A stretch of DNA of 64,000 bases. It comes from Hyparrhenia diplandra (Eukaryota; Streptophyta; Magnoliopsida; Poales; Poaceae). Of the stretch, positions 24,058-39,000 are shown one piece after another. The translations under genes and the position numbers were made by a program. The stretch lies in contig JADLZK010009260.1 in the NCBI GenBank assembly GCA_015847255.1, positions 1 through 64,000 of the forward strand, read 5' to 3'. The stretch's first letter is position 1, and each line of letters starts with the position of its first letter. The notes under the pieces were generated by a model. It saw only the letters and a list, made by a program, of their open reading frames with translations, did not search any database and was not told where the DNA came from.

Positions 24058-27000
24058 GATGATGGTAGGATCAATTACATTGTGTTCCCCAACCGTTAAT
24101 ATATGTTTCTAGATGTGACATTAGGGCTTCTTTGGCTGATTTCATTTCGAACTCAAAACAAAAGAAGTTTCCAATCCGGCTATGGAATCGAGCTAGACTT
24201 TTTTTGCGATTTGTGGAATCAAATGCCTCACCCTAGAGAGCGTAAATTTGAACAAGTGGACCATTAGAGAGTTTTTCTATGAATCACTTGTCTTTTTTTG
24301 AGAAACTAAGAATCACTTGTCATACGCCTCAAAGTAGCACTTGTTTAGAGTGAAATCTTGGAATTCCATCAAAAATCTACGTATGGAGACCTACGTTAGA
24401 AACAAGAGGGGAGCGACACGAAAGGTACATAGGAAGTTAGGTTGGATAGGTTAGATGATGGTAGGATCAATTACATTGTGTTCCCCAACCGTTAATATAT
24501 GTTTCTAGATGTGACATTAGGGCTCTTTGGCGCTGATTTCAGCTCGAACTCAAAACAAAGAGAAGTTTCCAATCCGGCTATGGAATCGAGAGCTAGACTT
24601 TTTTTGCGGTTGTGGAATCAAATGCCTCACCCTAGAAAGCGTAAATTTAAACAAGTGGACCATTAGAGAGTTTTCTATGAATCACTTGTCTTTTTTTTTT
24701 TTTCTATGAATCACTTGTCATACGCCTCAAAGTAGCACTTGTTTAGAGTGAAATCTTGGAATTCCATGAAAATCTACGTATTACCGACCTACGTCTAGCG
24801 AAACAAGAAGGGAGCGACCACGAAAGGTACATAGGAAGTTAGGGTGGATAGGTTAGATGATGGTAGGATCAATTACATTGCGTTCCCCAACCGTTAATAT
24901 ATGTTTCTAGATGTGACATTAGGGCTGCTTTGGCGCTGATTTCCTTCGAACTCAAAACAAAAGAGAAGTTTCCAATCCGGCTATGGAATCGAGCTAGACT
25001 TTTTTTGCGATTTGTGGAATCAAATGCCTCACCCTAGAGAGCGTAAATTTGAACAAGTGGACCATTAGAGAGTTTTTTCTATGAATCACTTGTCATTTTT
25101 TTGAGCACTTGTTTAAGAATGAAACTTGTCATTCGCCTCAAAATAGCACTTGTTTAGAGTGAAATCTTGGAATTCCATCGAAAATCTGCGTATTAGACCT
25201 CGTGCGAAACAAGAAGGGAGCGACACGAAAGGTACATAGGAAGTTAGGGTAGATAGGTTAGATGATGGTAGGATCAATTACATTGCGTTCCCCAACGTTA
25301 ATATATGTTTCTAGATGTGACATTAGGGCTGCTTGGGCGCTGATTTATTTCGAACTCAAAACAAAGAGAAGTTTCCAATCGGCTATGGAATCGAGCTAGA
25401 CTTTTTTTTGCGATTTGTGGAATCAAATGCCTCACCCTAGAAGCGTAAATTTGAACAAGTGGACCATTAGAGAGTTTTCTATTTTCTTTTTTTTATGAAT
25501 CACTTGAATCACTTGTCATACGCCTCAAAGTAGCACTTGTTTAGAGTGAAATCTTGGAATTCCATCGAAAATCTACGTAATAGAGCCTACGTCTGCGAAA
25601 CAAGAAGGGGAGCGACACGAAAGGTACATAGGAAGTTAGGGTGGATAGGTTAGATGATGGTAGGATCAATTACATTGTGTTCCCCAACCGTTAATATATG
25701 TTTCTAGATGTGACATTAGGGCTTCTTTGGCTGATTTCCTTTCGAACTCAAAATGAAGAAGTTTCCAATCCGGCTATGGAATCGAGCTAGACTTTTTTTT
25801 TGCGGTTGTGGAATCAAATGCCTCACCCTAGAGAGCGTAAATTTGAACAAGTGGACCATTAGAGAGTTTTTCTATGAATCACTTCTTTTTTTTTTTGAGA
25901 AACAGAATCACTTGTCATACGCCTCAAAGTAGCACTTGTTTAGAGTGAAATCTTGGAATTCCATCGAAAATCTCTGTATTAGACCTACGTACCAGAAACA
26001 AGAAGGGAGCGACACGAAAGGTACATAGGAAGTTAGGGTGGATAGGTTAGATGATGGTAGGATCAATTACATTGCGTTCCCCAACCGTTAATATATGTTT
26101 CTAGATGTGACATTAGGGCTTCTTTGGCGCTGATTTCCTTTCGAACTCAAAGCGAAAGAAGTTTCCAATCCGGCTATGGAATCGAGCTAGACTTTTTTTG
26201 CGGTTGTGGAATCAAATGCCTCACCCTAGAGAAGCGTAAATTTAAACAAGTGGACCATTAGAGTTTTTCTATGAATCACTTGTCATACGCCTCAAAGTAG
26301 CACTTGTTTAGAGTGAAATCTTGGAATTCCATCGAAAATCTACGTAATGGAGACCTACGTCTGAAGAAACAAGAAGGGGAGCGACACGAAAGGTACATAG
26401 GAAGTTAGGGTGGATAGGTTAGATGATGGTAGGATCAATTACATTGTGTTCCCCAACCGTTAATATATGTTTCTAGATGTGACATTAGGGGCTTTGGCGC
26501 TGATTTCCTTTCGAACTCAAAAGCGAAGAGAAGTTTCCAATCCGGCTATGGAATCGAGCTAGACTTTTTGCGGTTGTGGAATCAAATGCCTCACCCTAGA
26601 GAGCGTAAATTTGAACAAAGTGGACCAGTTTTTTTTTCTATGAATCACTTGTCTTTTTTTTTTTTTATAAGAATCACTTGTCATACGCCTCAAAGTAGCA
26701 CTTGTTTAGAGTGAAATCTTGGAATTCCATCGAAAATCTCGTAATGTCGACCTACGTGCAGAAACAAGAAGGGGAGCGACACGAAAGGTACATAGGAAGT
26801 TAGGGTGGATAGGTTAGATGATGGTAGGATCAATTACATTGCGTTCCCCAACCGTTAATATATGTTTCTAGATGTGACATTAGGGGCTTGGCGCTGATTT
26901 CAATTTCGAACTCAAAACAAAGAGAAGTTTCCAATCCGGCTATGGAATCGAGCTAGACTTTTTTGCGGTTGTGGAATCAAATGCCTCACCCTAGAGAAGC

Positions 27001-30000
27001 GTAAATTTAAACAAGTGGACCATTAGTTTTTTCTATGAATCTTATCTTTTTTTTTTGAGAAACTAAGAATCACTTGTCATACGCCTCAAAGTAGCACTTG
27101 TTTAGAGTGAAATCTTGGAATTCCATCGAAAATCTACGTAATTAGACCTACGTAGAAACAAGAAGGGAGCGACACGAAAGGTACATAGGAAGTTAGGGTG
27201 GATAGGTTAGATGATGGTAGGATCAATTACATTGTGTTCCCCAACCGTTAATATATGTTTCTAGATGTGACATTAGGGCTCTTTGGCGCTGATTTCATTT
27301 CGAACTCAAAACAAAGAAGTTTCCAATCCGGCTATGGAATCGAGCTAGACTTTTTTTTGCGATTTGTGGAATCAAATGCCTCACCCTAGAGAGCGTAAAT
27401 TTGAACAAGTGGACCATTAGAGAGTTTTTCTATGAATCACTTGTCTTTTTTTTTTTGAGAAACTAAGAATCACTTGTCATACGCCTCAAAGTAGCACTTG
27501 TTTAGAGTGAAATCTTGGAATTCCATCAAAAATCTACGTTTTCGACCTACGTGCGAAACAAGAAGGGAGCGACACGAAAGGTACATAGGAAGTTAGGGTG
27601 GATAGGTTAGATGATGGTAGGATCAATTACATTGCGTTCCCCAACCGTTAATATATGTTTCTAGATGTGACATTAGGGCTGCTGGCGCTGATTTCAGCTC
27701 GAACTCAAAACAAAGAGAAGTTTCCAATCCGGCTATGGAATCGAGCTAGACTTTTTTTTGCGGTTGTGGAATCAAATGCCTCACCCTAGAGAAGCGTAAA
27801 TTTAAACAAGTGGACCATTTGTCTTTTTTTTTCTATGAATCACTTGCCATACGCCTCAAAGTAGCACTTGTTTAGAGTGAAATCTTGGAATTCCATCGAA
27901 AATCTACGTAATGGACCTACGTCTAGAAACAAGAAGGGAGCGACACGAAAGGTACATAGGAAGTTAGGGTGGATAGGTTAGATGATGGTAGGATCAATTA
28001 CATTGTGTTCCCCAACCGTTAATATATGTTTCTAGATGTGACATTAGGGCCTCTTGGGGCTGATTTCAGCTCGAACTCAAAACGAAGAGAAGTTTCCAAT
28101 CCGGCTATGGAATCGAGCTAGACTTTTTTTGCGGTTGTGGAATCAAATGCCTCACCCTAGAAGCGTAAATTTGAACAAGTGGACCATTAGAGTTTTTCTA
28201 TGAATCACTTGTCTTTTTTTTTTTGAGAAACTAAGAATCACTTGTCATACGCCTCAAAGTAGCACTTGTTTAGAGTGAAATCTTGGAATTCCATCGAAAA
28301 TCTACGTTGTCGACCTACGTGCAGAAAAACAAGAAGGGAGCGACACGAAAGGTACATAGGAAGTTAGGGTGGATAGGTTAGATGATGGTAGGATCAATTA
28401 CATTGCGTTCCCCAACCGTTAATATATGTTTCTAGATGTGACATTAGGGCTGCTGGCGCTGATTTCATTTCGAACTCAAAATGAAAAGAAGTTTCCAATC
28501 CGGCTATGGAATCGAGCTAGACTTTTTTTGCGGTTGTGGAATCAAATGCCTCACCCTAGAAAGCGTAAATTTGAACAAGTGGACCATTAGAGTTTTTCTA
28601 TGAATCACTTGTCTTTTTTTTTGAGAAACTAAGAATCACTTGTCATACGCCTCAAAGTAGCACTTGTTTAGAGTGAAATCTTGGAATTCCATCGAAAATC
28701 TACGTATTAGACCTGTCGTGCGAAAAACAAGAAGGGAGCGACACGAAAGGTACATAGGAAGTTAGGGTGGATAGGTTAGATGATGGTAGGATCAATTACA
28801 TTGCGTTCCCCAACCGTTAATATATGTTTCTAGATGTGACATTAGGGCTGCTTTGGCGCTGATTTCATTTCGAACTCAAAACGAAGAGAAGTTTCCAATC
28901 CGGCTATGGAATCGAGCTAGACTTTTTTTTGCGGTTGTGGAATCAAATGCCTCACCCTAGAGAGCGTAAATTTAAACAAGTGGACCATTAGAGTTTTTCT
29001 ATGAATCACTTGTCATACGCCTCAAAGTAGCACTTGTTTAGAGTGAAATCTTGGAATTCCATCGAAAATCTACGTAATGTTGACCTACGTCTTAGAAACA
29101 AGAAGAGGGGAGCGACGAAAGGTACATAGGAAGTTAGGGTGGATAGGTTAGATGATGGTAGGATCAATTACATTCGTTCCCCAACCGTTAATATATGTTT
29201 CTAGATGTGACATTAGGGGCTCTTGGCGCTGATTTCAGCTTTCGAACTCAAAACAAAGAGAAGTTTCCAATCCGGCTATGGAATCGAGCTAGACTTTTTT
29301 TGCGGTTGTGGAATCAAATGCCTCACCCTAGAGAACGTAAATTTGAACAAGTGGACCAGAGAGTTTTTTATGAATCACTTGTTTTTCTATGAATCACTTG
29401 TCATACGCCTCAAAGTAGCACTTGTTTAGAGTGAAATCTTGGAATTCCATCGAAAATCTACGTAATGTCGACCTACGTACTAGAAACAAGAAGGGAGCGA
29501 CACGAAAGGTACATAGGAAGTTAGGGTGGATAGGTTAGATGATGGTAGGATCAATTACATTGCGTTCCCCAACCGTTAATATATGTTTCTAGATGTGACA
29601 TTAGGGCCTCTTGGCGCTGATTTCAGCTCGAACTCAAAGCGAAGAGAAGTTTCCAATCCGGCTATGGAATCGAGCTAGACTTTTTTGCGGTTGTGGAATC
29701 AAATGCCTCACCCTAGAGAGCGTAAATTTAAACAAGTGGACCATTAGTCTTTTTTTTTCTATGAATCACTTGTCATACGCCTCAAAGTAGCACTTGTTTA
29801 GAGTGAAATCTTGGAATTCCATCGAAAATCTACGTAATCGACCTACGTGCAGAAACAAGAAGGGGAGCGACACGAAAGGTACATAGGAAGTTAGGGTGGA
29901 TAGGTTAGATGATGGTAGGATCAATTACATTGTGTTCCCCAACCGTTAATATATGTTTCTAGATGTGACATTAGGGCTTCTTGGCGCTGATTTCAGCTCG

Positions 30001-33000
30001 AACTCAAAACGAAAGAGAAGTTTCCAATCCGGCTATGGAATCGAGCTAGACTTTTTTTGCGGTTTGTGGAATCAAATGCCTCACCCTAGAGAGCGTAAAT
30101 TTGAACAAGTGGACCATTAGTTTTTTTTGAATCTTGTCTTTTTTTTTTGAGAAACTATGAATCACTTGTCATACGCCTCAAAGTAGCACTTGTTTTAGAG
30201 TGAAATCTTGGAATTCCATCGAAAATCTACGTAATTCGACCTACGTGCAAGAAACAAGAAGGGAGCGACACGAAAGGTACATAGGAAGTTAGGGTGGATA
30301 GGTTAGATGATGGTAGGATCAATTACATTGCGTTCCCCAACCGTTAATATATGTTTCTAGATGTGACATTAGGGCTCTTTGGCGGCTGATTTCCTTTCGA
30401 ACTCAAAACAAAAGAGAAGTTTCCAATCCGGCTATGGAATCGAGCTAGACTTTTTTTGCGGTTGTGGAATCAAATGCCTCACCCTAGAGAGCGTAAATTT
30501 AAACAAGTGGACCATTAGTTTTTCTATGAATCACTTGTCTTTTTTTTTTGAGAAACTAAGAATCACTTGTCATACGCCTCAAAGTAGCACTTGTTTAGAG
30601 TGAAATCTTGGAATTCCATCGAAAATCTCGTAATGGAGCCTACGTGCAGAAACAAGAAGGGAGCGACACGAAAGGTACATAGGAAGTTAGGGTGGATAGG
30701 TTAGATGATGGTAGGATCAATTACATTGCGTTCCCCAACCGTTAATATATGTTTCTAGATGTGACATTAGGGCTTCTTTGGCGCTGATTTATTTCGAACT
30801 CAAAACGAAGAGAAGTTTCCAATCGGCTATGGAATCGAGCTAGACTTTTTTTGCGGTTGTGGAATCAAATGCCTCACCCTAGAAGAGCGTAAATTTGAAC
30901 AAGTGGACCATTGGAGTTTTTCTATGAATCACTTATCTTTCTTTTTTTTTGAGAAACTAAGAATCACTTGTCATACGCCTCAAAGTAGCACTTGTTTAGA
31001 GTGAAATCTTGGAATTCCATCGAAAATCTCGTAATCGACCTACGTGCAGAAACAAGAAGGGGGAGCGACACGAAAAGGTACATAGGAAGTTAGGGTGGAT
31101 AGGTTAGATGATGGTAGGATCAATTACATTGCGTTCCCCAACCGTTAATATATGTTTCTAGATGTGACATTAGGGCTGCTGGCGCTGATTTCAGCTCGAA
31201 CTCAAAACAAAAGAAGTTTCCAATCCGGCTATGGAATCGAGCTAGACTTTTTTTGCGGTTGTGGAATCAAATGCCTCACCCTAGAGAGCGTAAATTTAAA
31301 CAAGTGGACCAGTTTTTTATGAATCACTTGTCTTTTTCTATGAATCACTTGTCATACGCCTCAAAGTAGCACTTGTTTAGAGTGAAATCTTGGAATTCCA
31401 TCGAAAATCTACGTAATTAGACCTACGTGCAGAAACAAGAAGGGGAGCGACACGAAAGGTACATAGGAAGTTAGGGTGGATAGGTTAGATGATGGTAGGA
31501 TCAATTACATTGTGTTCCCCAACCGTTAATATATGTTTCTAGATGTGACATTAGGGCCTCTGCTGGCGCTGATTTCAGCTCGAACTCAAAACGAAGAGAA
31601 GTTTCCAATCCGGCTATGGAATCGAGCTAGACTTTTTTTTTGATTTGTGGAATCAAATGCCTCACCCTAGAGAGCGTAAATTTAAACAAGTGGACCATTA
31701 GAGTTTTTCTATGAATTTTTCTTTTTTTTTTTGAATCACTTGTCATACGCCTCAAAGTAGCACTTGTTTAGAGTGAAATCTTGGAATTCCATCGAAAATC
31801 TACGTAATGCGACCTACGTGCAGAAACAAGAAGGGAGCGACACGAAAGGTACATAGGAAGTTAGGGTGGATAGGTTAGATGATGGTAGGATCAATTACAT
31901 TGTGTTCCCCAACCGTTAATATATGTTTCTAGATGTGACATTAGGAGCTGCTTTGGCGCTGATTTCAGCTCGAACTCAAAACGAAGAGAAGTTTCCAATC
32001 CGGCTATGGAATCGAGCTAGACTTTTTTTGCGGTTGTGGAATCAAATGCCTCACCCTAGAGAGCGTAAATTTGAACAAGTGGACCATTAGAGTTTTTCTA
32101 TGAATCACTTGTCTTTTTTTTTTTGAGAAACTAAGAATCACTTGTCATACGCCTCAAAGTAGCACTTGTTTAGAGTGAAATCTTGGAATTCCATCGAAAA
32201 TCTACGTAATCGACCTACGTGCGAAACAAGAAGGGGAGCGACACGAAAGGTACATAGGAAGTTAGGGTGGATAGGTTAGATGATGGTAGGATCAATTACA
32301 TTGCGTTCCCCAACCGTTAATATATGTTTCTAGATGTGACATTAGGGCTTCTTTGGCGCTGATTTCATTTCGAACTCAAAACGAAGAGAAGTTTCCAATC
32401 CGGCTATGGAATCGAGCTAGACTTTTTTTGCGGTTGTGGAATCAAATGCCTCACCCTAGAGAGCGTAAATTTAAACAAGTGGACCATTAGAGAGTTTTTT
32501 CTATGAATCACTCTTTTTTTTTTTTTGAGAAACTAAGAATCACTTGTCATACGCCTCAAAGTAGCACTTGTTTAGAGTGAAATCTTGGAATTCCATCGAA
32601 AATCTACGTAATCGACCTACGTGCGAAACAAGAAGGGAGCGACACGAAAGGTACATAGGAAGTTAGGGTGGATAGGTTAGATGATGGTAGGATCAATTAC
32701 ATTGTGTTCCCCAACCGTTAATATATGTTTCTAGATGTGACATTAGGGCTGCTTTGGCGCTGATTTCAGCTCGAACTCAAAACAAAGAGAAGTTTCCAAT
32801 CCGGCTATGGAATCGAGCTAGACTTTTTTTTGCGGTTGTGGAATCAAATGCCTCACCCTAGAGAGCGTAAATTTGAACAAGTGGACCATTAGAGAGTTTT
32901 TCTATGAATCACTTGTCTTTTTTTTTGAAACTAAGAATCACTTGTCATACGCCTCAAAGTAGCACTTGTTTAGAGTGAAATCTTGGAATTCCATCGAAAA

Positions 33001-36000
33001 TCTACGTAATCGACCTACGTTAGAAACAAGAAGGGAAGCGACACGAAAGGTACATAGGAAGTTAGGGTGGATAGGTTAGATGATGGTAGGATCAATTACA
33101 TTGTGTTCCCCAACCGTTAATATATGTTTCTAGATGTGACATTAGGGCTGCTTTGGCGCTGATTTCAGCTCGAACTCAAAACGAAGAAGAAGTTTCCAAT
33201 CCGGCTATGGAATCGAGCTAGACTTTTTTTGCGGTTGTGGAATCAAATGCCTCACCCTAGAGAGCGTAAATTTGAACAAGTGGACCATTAGAGTTTTTCT
33301 ATGAATTTTTTCTTTTTTTGAGAAACTAAGAATCACTTGTCATACGCCTCAAAGTAGCACTTGTTTAGAGTGAAATCTTGGAATTCCATCGAAAATCTAC
33401 GTAATGGAGCCTACGTCTGCAGAAACAAGAAGGGAGCGACACGAAAGGTACATAGGAAGTTAGGGTGGATAGGTTAGATGATGGTAGGATCAATTACATT
33501 GTGTTCCCCAACCGTTAATATATGTTTCTAGATGTGACATTAGGGCTCTTTGGCGCTGATTTCATTTCGAACTCAAAGCGAAAGAAGTTTCCAATCCGGC
33601 TATGGAATCGAGCTAGACTTTTTTTGCGGTTGTGGAATCAAATGCCTCACCCTAGAGAGCGTAAATTTAAACAAGTGGACCATTAGAGAGTTTTTCTATG
33701 AATCTTGTCTTTTTTTTTTTTTGAGAAACTAAGAATCACTTGTCATACGCCTCAAAGTAGCACTTGTTTAGAGTGAAATCTTGGAATTCCATCGAAAATC
33801 TACGTAATGGACCTACGTCTTAGAAACAAGAAGGGAGCGACACGAAAGGTACATAGGAAGTTAGGGTGGATAGGTTAGATGATGGTAGGATCAATTACAT
33901 TGCGTTCCCCAACCGTTAATATATGTTTCTAGATGTGACATTAGGGCTGTGGCGCTGATTTATTTCGAACTCAAAACAAAAGAAGTTTCCAATCCGGCTA
34001 TGGAATCGAGCTAGACTTTTTTTTTGCGATTTGTGGAATCAAATGCCTCACCCTAGAGAGCGTAAATTTGAACAAGTGGACCATTAGAGAGTTTTTTCTA
34101 TGAATCTTGTCTTTTTTTTTTTTTGAGAAACTAAGAATCACTTGTACGCCTCAAAGTAGCACTTGTTTTAGAGTGAAATCTTGGAATTCCATCGAAAATC
34201 TACGTAATCGACCTACGTACCGAAACAAGAAGGGAGCGACACGAAAAGGTACATAGGAAGTTAGGGTGGATAGGTTAGATGATGGTAGGATCAATTACAT
34301 TGTGTTCCCCAACCGTTAATATATGTTTCTAGATGTGACATTAGGGCTGCTTTGGCGCTGATTTCATTTCGAACTCAAAACGAAGAAGTTTCCAATCCGG
34401 CTATGGAATCGAGCTAGACTTTTTTGCGGTTGTGGAATCAAATGCCTCACCCTAGAGAGCGTAAATTTAAACAAGTGGACCATTAGAGAGTTTTTTTGAA
34501 TCTTATCTTTTTTTTTTTTTGAGAATCACTTGTCATACGCCTCAAAGTAGCACTTGTTTAGAGTGAAATCTTGGAATTCCATCGAAAATCTACGTAATTC
34601 GACCTACGTCTTAAGAAACAAGAAGGGGAGCGACACGAAAGGTACATAGGAAGTTAGGGTGGATAGGTTAGATGATGGTAGGATCAATTACATTGCGTTC
34701 CCCAACCGTTAATATATGTTTCTAGATGTGACATCAAGGCACTGCTTTGGCGCTGATTTCCTTTCGAACTCAAAACGAAAAGAAGTTTCCAATCCGGCTA
34801 TGGAATCGAGCTAGACTTTTTTTTGATTTGTGGAATCAAATGCCTCACCCTAGAGAGCGTAAATTTGAACAAGTGGACCATTAGAGAGTTTTTCTATGAA
34901 TCACTTGTTTTTTTTTTTTTTGAGAAACTATGAATCACTTGTCATACGCCTCAAAGTAGCACTTGTTTAGAGTGAAATCTTGGAATTCCATCAAAAATCT
35001 ACGTAATCGACCTACGTGCAGAAACAAGAAGGGGAGCGACACGAAAGGTACATAGGAAGTTAGGGTGGATAGGTTAGATGATGGTAGGATCAATTACATT
35101 GTGTTCCCCAACCGTTAATATATGTTTCTAGATGTGACATTAGGGGCTGCTTTGGGCTGATTTCATTTCGAACTCAAAACGAAGAGAAGTTTCCAATCCG
35201 GCTATGGAATCGAGAGCTAGACTTTTTTGCGATTTGTGGAATCAAATGCCTCACCCTAGAGAGCGTAAATTTGAACAAGTGGACCATTAGAGAGTTTTTC
35301 TATGAATTTTTCTTTTTTTTTATGAATCACTTGTCATACGCCTCAAAGTAGCACTTGTTTAGAGTGAAATCTTGGAATTCCATCGAAAATCTACGTATTC
35401 GACCTACGTGCGAAACAAGAAGGGAGCGACACGAAAGGTACATAGGAAGTTAGGGTGGATAGGTTAGATGATGGTAGGATCAATTACATTTGCGTTCCCC
35501 AACCGTTAATATATGTTTCTAGATGTGACATTAGGGGCTGCTTTGGCGCTGATTTCCTTTCGAACTCAAAACAAAAGAAGTTTCCAATCCGGCTATGGAA
35601 TCGAGCTAGACTTTTTTTTGCGGTTGTGGAATCAAATGCCTCACCCTAGAAGCGTAAATTTAAACAAGTGGACCATTAGAGAGTTTTTTCTATGAATCAC
35701 TTGTCTTTTTTTTGAGAAACTAAGAATCACTTGTCATACGCCTCAAAGTAGCACTTGTTTAGAGTGAAATCTTGGAATTCCATCGAAAATCTACGTAATC
35801 GACCTACGTCACCGAAACAAGAAGGGGAGCGACACGAAAGGTACATAGGAAGTTAGGGTGGATAGGTTAGATGATGGTAGGATCAATTACATTGTGTTCC
35901 CCAACCGTTAATATATGTTTCTAGATGTGACATTAGGGCCTGCTGGCGCTGATTTCCTTTCGAACTCAAAACGAAAAGAAGTTTCCAATCCGGCTATGGA

Positions 36001-39000
36001 ATCGAGCTAGACTTTTTTTTTGCGGTTGTGGAATCAAATGCCTCACCCTAGAGAGCGTAAATTTGAACAAGTGGACCATTAGAGTTTTTTTATGAATCAC
36101 TTGTCTTTTTTTTTTTTTTGAAACTAAGAATCACTTGTCATACGCCTCAAAGTAGCACTTGTTTAGAGTGAAATCTTGGAATTCCATCGAAAATCTACGT
36201 AATCGACCTACGTCTGCAGAAACAAGAAGAAGGGAGCGACCACGAAAGGTACATAGGAAGTTAGGGTGGATAGGTTAGATGATGGTAGGATCAATTACAT
36301 TGTGTTCCCCAACCGTTAATATATGTTTCTAGATGTGACATTAGGGGCTTCTTGGCGCTGATTTCATTTCGAACTCAAAACAAAGAAGTTTCCAATCCGG
36401 CTATGGAATCGAGCTAGACTTTTTTTGCGGTTGTGGAATCAAATGCCTCACCCTAGAGAGCGTAAATTTGAACAAGTGGACCATTAGAGAGTTTTTCTAT
36501 GAATCACTTTGTCTTTTTTGAAACTAAGAATCACTTGTCATACGCCTCAAAGTAGCACTTGTTTTAGAGTGAAATCTTGGAATTCCATCGAAAATCTACG
36601 TAATTAGACCTAAAATGCAGAAACAAGAAGGGAGCGACACGAAAAGGTACATAGGAAGTTAGGGTGGATAGGTTAGATGATGGTAGGATCAATTACATTG
36701 TGTTCCCCAACCGTTAATATATGTTTCTAGATGTGACATTAGGGGCTTTGGCGCTGATTTCATTTCGAACTCAAAACAAAGAGAAGTTTCCAATCCGGCT
36801 ATGGAATCGAGCTAGACTTTTTTTGCGGTTGTGGAATCAAATGCCTCACCCTAGAAACGTAAATTTAAACAAGTGGACCATTTTCTATGAATCACTTTTT
36901 CTATGAATCACTTGTCATACGCCTCAAAGTAGCACTTGTTTAGAGTGAAATCTTGGAATTCCATCGAAAATCTACGTAATCGACCTACGTGCAGAAACAA
37001 GAAGGGGAGCGACACGAAAGGTACATAGGAAGTTAGGGTGGATAGGTTAGATGATGGTAGGATCAATTACATTGTGTTCCCCAACCGTTAATATATGTTT
37101 CTAGATGTGACATTAGGGCTTCTTTGGGCTGATTTCAGCTCGAACTCAAAACGAAGAGAAGTTTCCAATCCGGCTATGGAATCGAGCTAGACTTTTTTTG
37201 CGGTTGTGGAATCAAATGCCTCACCCTAGAGAAGCGTAAATTTGAACAAGTGGACCATTAGAGTTTTTCTATGAATCACTTGTCTTTTTTTTTTTTTTGA
37301 AGAATCACTTGTCATACGCCTCAAAGTAGCACTTGTTTAGAGTGAAATCTTGGAATTCCATCGAAAATCTACGTAATGGACCTACGTGCAGAAACAAGAA
37401 GGGAGCGACACGAAAGGTACATAGGAAGTTAGGGTGGATAGGTTAGATGATGGTAGGATCAATTACATTGTGTTCCCCAACCGTTAATATATGTTTCTAG
37501 ATGTGACATTAGGGCTTCTTTGGCGCTGATTTCAGCTCGAACTCAAAGCGAAGAAGAAGTTTCCAATCCGGCTATGGAATCGAGCTAGACTTTTTGCGGT
37601 TGTGGAATCAAATGCCTCACCCTAGAAGCGTAAATTTGAACAAGTGGACCATTAGAGAGTTTTTCTATGAATCACTTGTTTTTTTTGAGAAACTAAGAAT
37701 CACTTGTCATAAAGTAGCACTTGTTTTAGAGTGAAATCTTGGAATTCCATCGAAAATCTACGTAATGCGACCTACGTGCAGAAACAAGAGGGGAGCGACA
37801 CGAAAGGTACATAGGAAGTTAGGGTGGATAGGTTAGATGATGGTAGGATCAATTACATTCGTTCCCCAACCGTTAATATATGTTTCTAGATGTGACATTA
37901 GGGCTTCTTTGGCGCTGATTTCAGCTCGAACTCAAAGCGAAGAGAAGTTTCCAATCCGGCTATGGAATCGAGCTAGACTTTTTTTGCGATTTGTGGAATC
38001 AAATGCCTCACCCTAGAAGCGTAAATTTGAACAAGTGGACCATTAGAGAGTTTTTCTATGAATCACTTGTCTTTTTTTTTTTGAAACTAAGAATCACTTG
38101 TCATACGCCTCAAAGTAGCACTTGTTTAGAGTGAAATCTTGGAATTCCATGAAAATCTACGTAATTCGACCTACGTCTGCGAAACAAACAAGAAGGGAGC
38201 GACACGAAAGGTACATAGGAAGTTAGGGTGGATAGGTTAGATGATGGTAGGATCAATTACATTGTGTTCCCCAACCGTTAATATATGTTTCTAGATGTGA
38301 CATTAGGGCCTGCTGGCGCTGATTTCATTTCGAACTCAAAACAAAGAAGTTTCCAATCCGGCTATGGAATCGAGCTAGACTTTTTTTTTGCGGTTGTGGA
38401 ATCAAATGCCTCACCCTAGAGAGCGTAAATTTGAACAAGTGGACCATTAGAGAGTTTTTCTATGAATCACTTTCTTTTTTTTTTTTGAGAAACTAAGAAT
38501 CACTTGTCATACGCCTCAAAGTAGCACTTGTTTAGAGTGAAATCTTGGAATTCCATCGAAAATCTACGTAATGGAGCCTACGTACCGAAACAAGAAGGGA
38601 GCGACACGAAAGGTACATAGGAAGTTAGGGTGGATAGGTTAGATGATGGTAGGATCAATTACATTGTGTTCCCCAACCGTTAATATATGTTTCTAGATGT
38701 GACATTAGGGCTCTTTGGCGCTGATTTCAGCTCGAACTCAAAACGAAAAGAAGTTTCCAATCCGGCTATGGAATCGAGCTAGACTTTTTTTGATTTGTGG
38801 AATCAAATGCCTCACCCTAGAGAGCGTAAATTTGAACAAGTGGACCATTAGAGTTTTTCTATGAATCACTTGTTTTTTTTGATGAAACTAAAATCACTTG
38901 TCATACGCCTCAAAGTAGCACTTGTTTAGAGTGAAATCTTGGAATTCCATCGAAAATCTCGTGCCGACCTACGTCTGCAGAAACAAGAAGGGAGCGACAC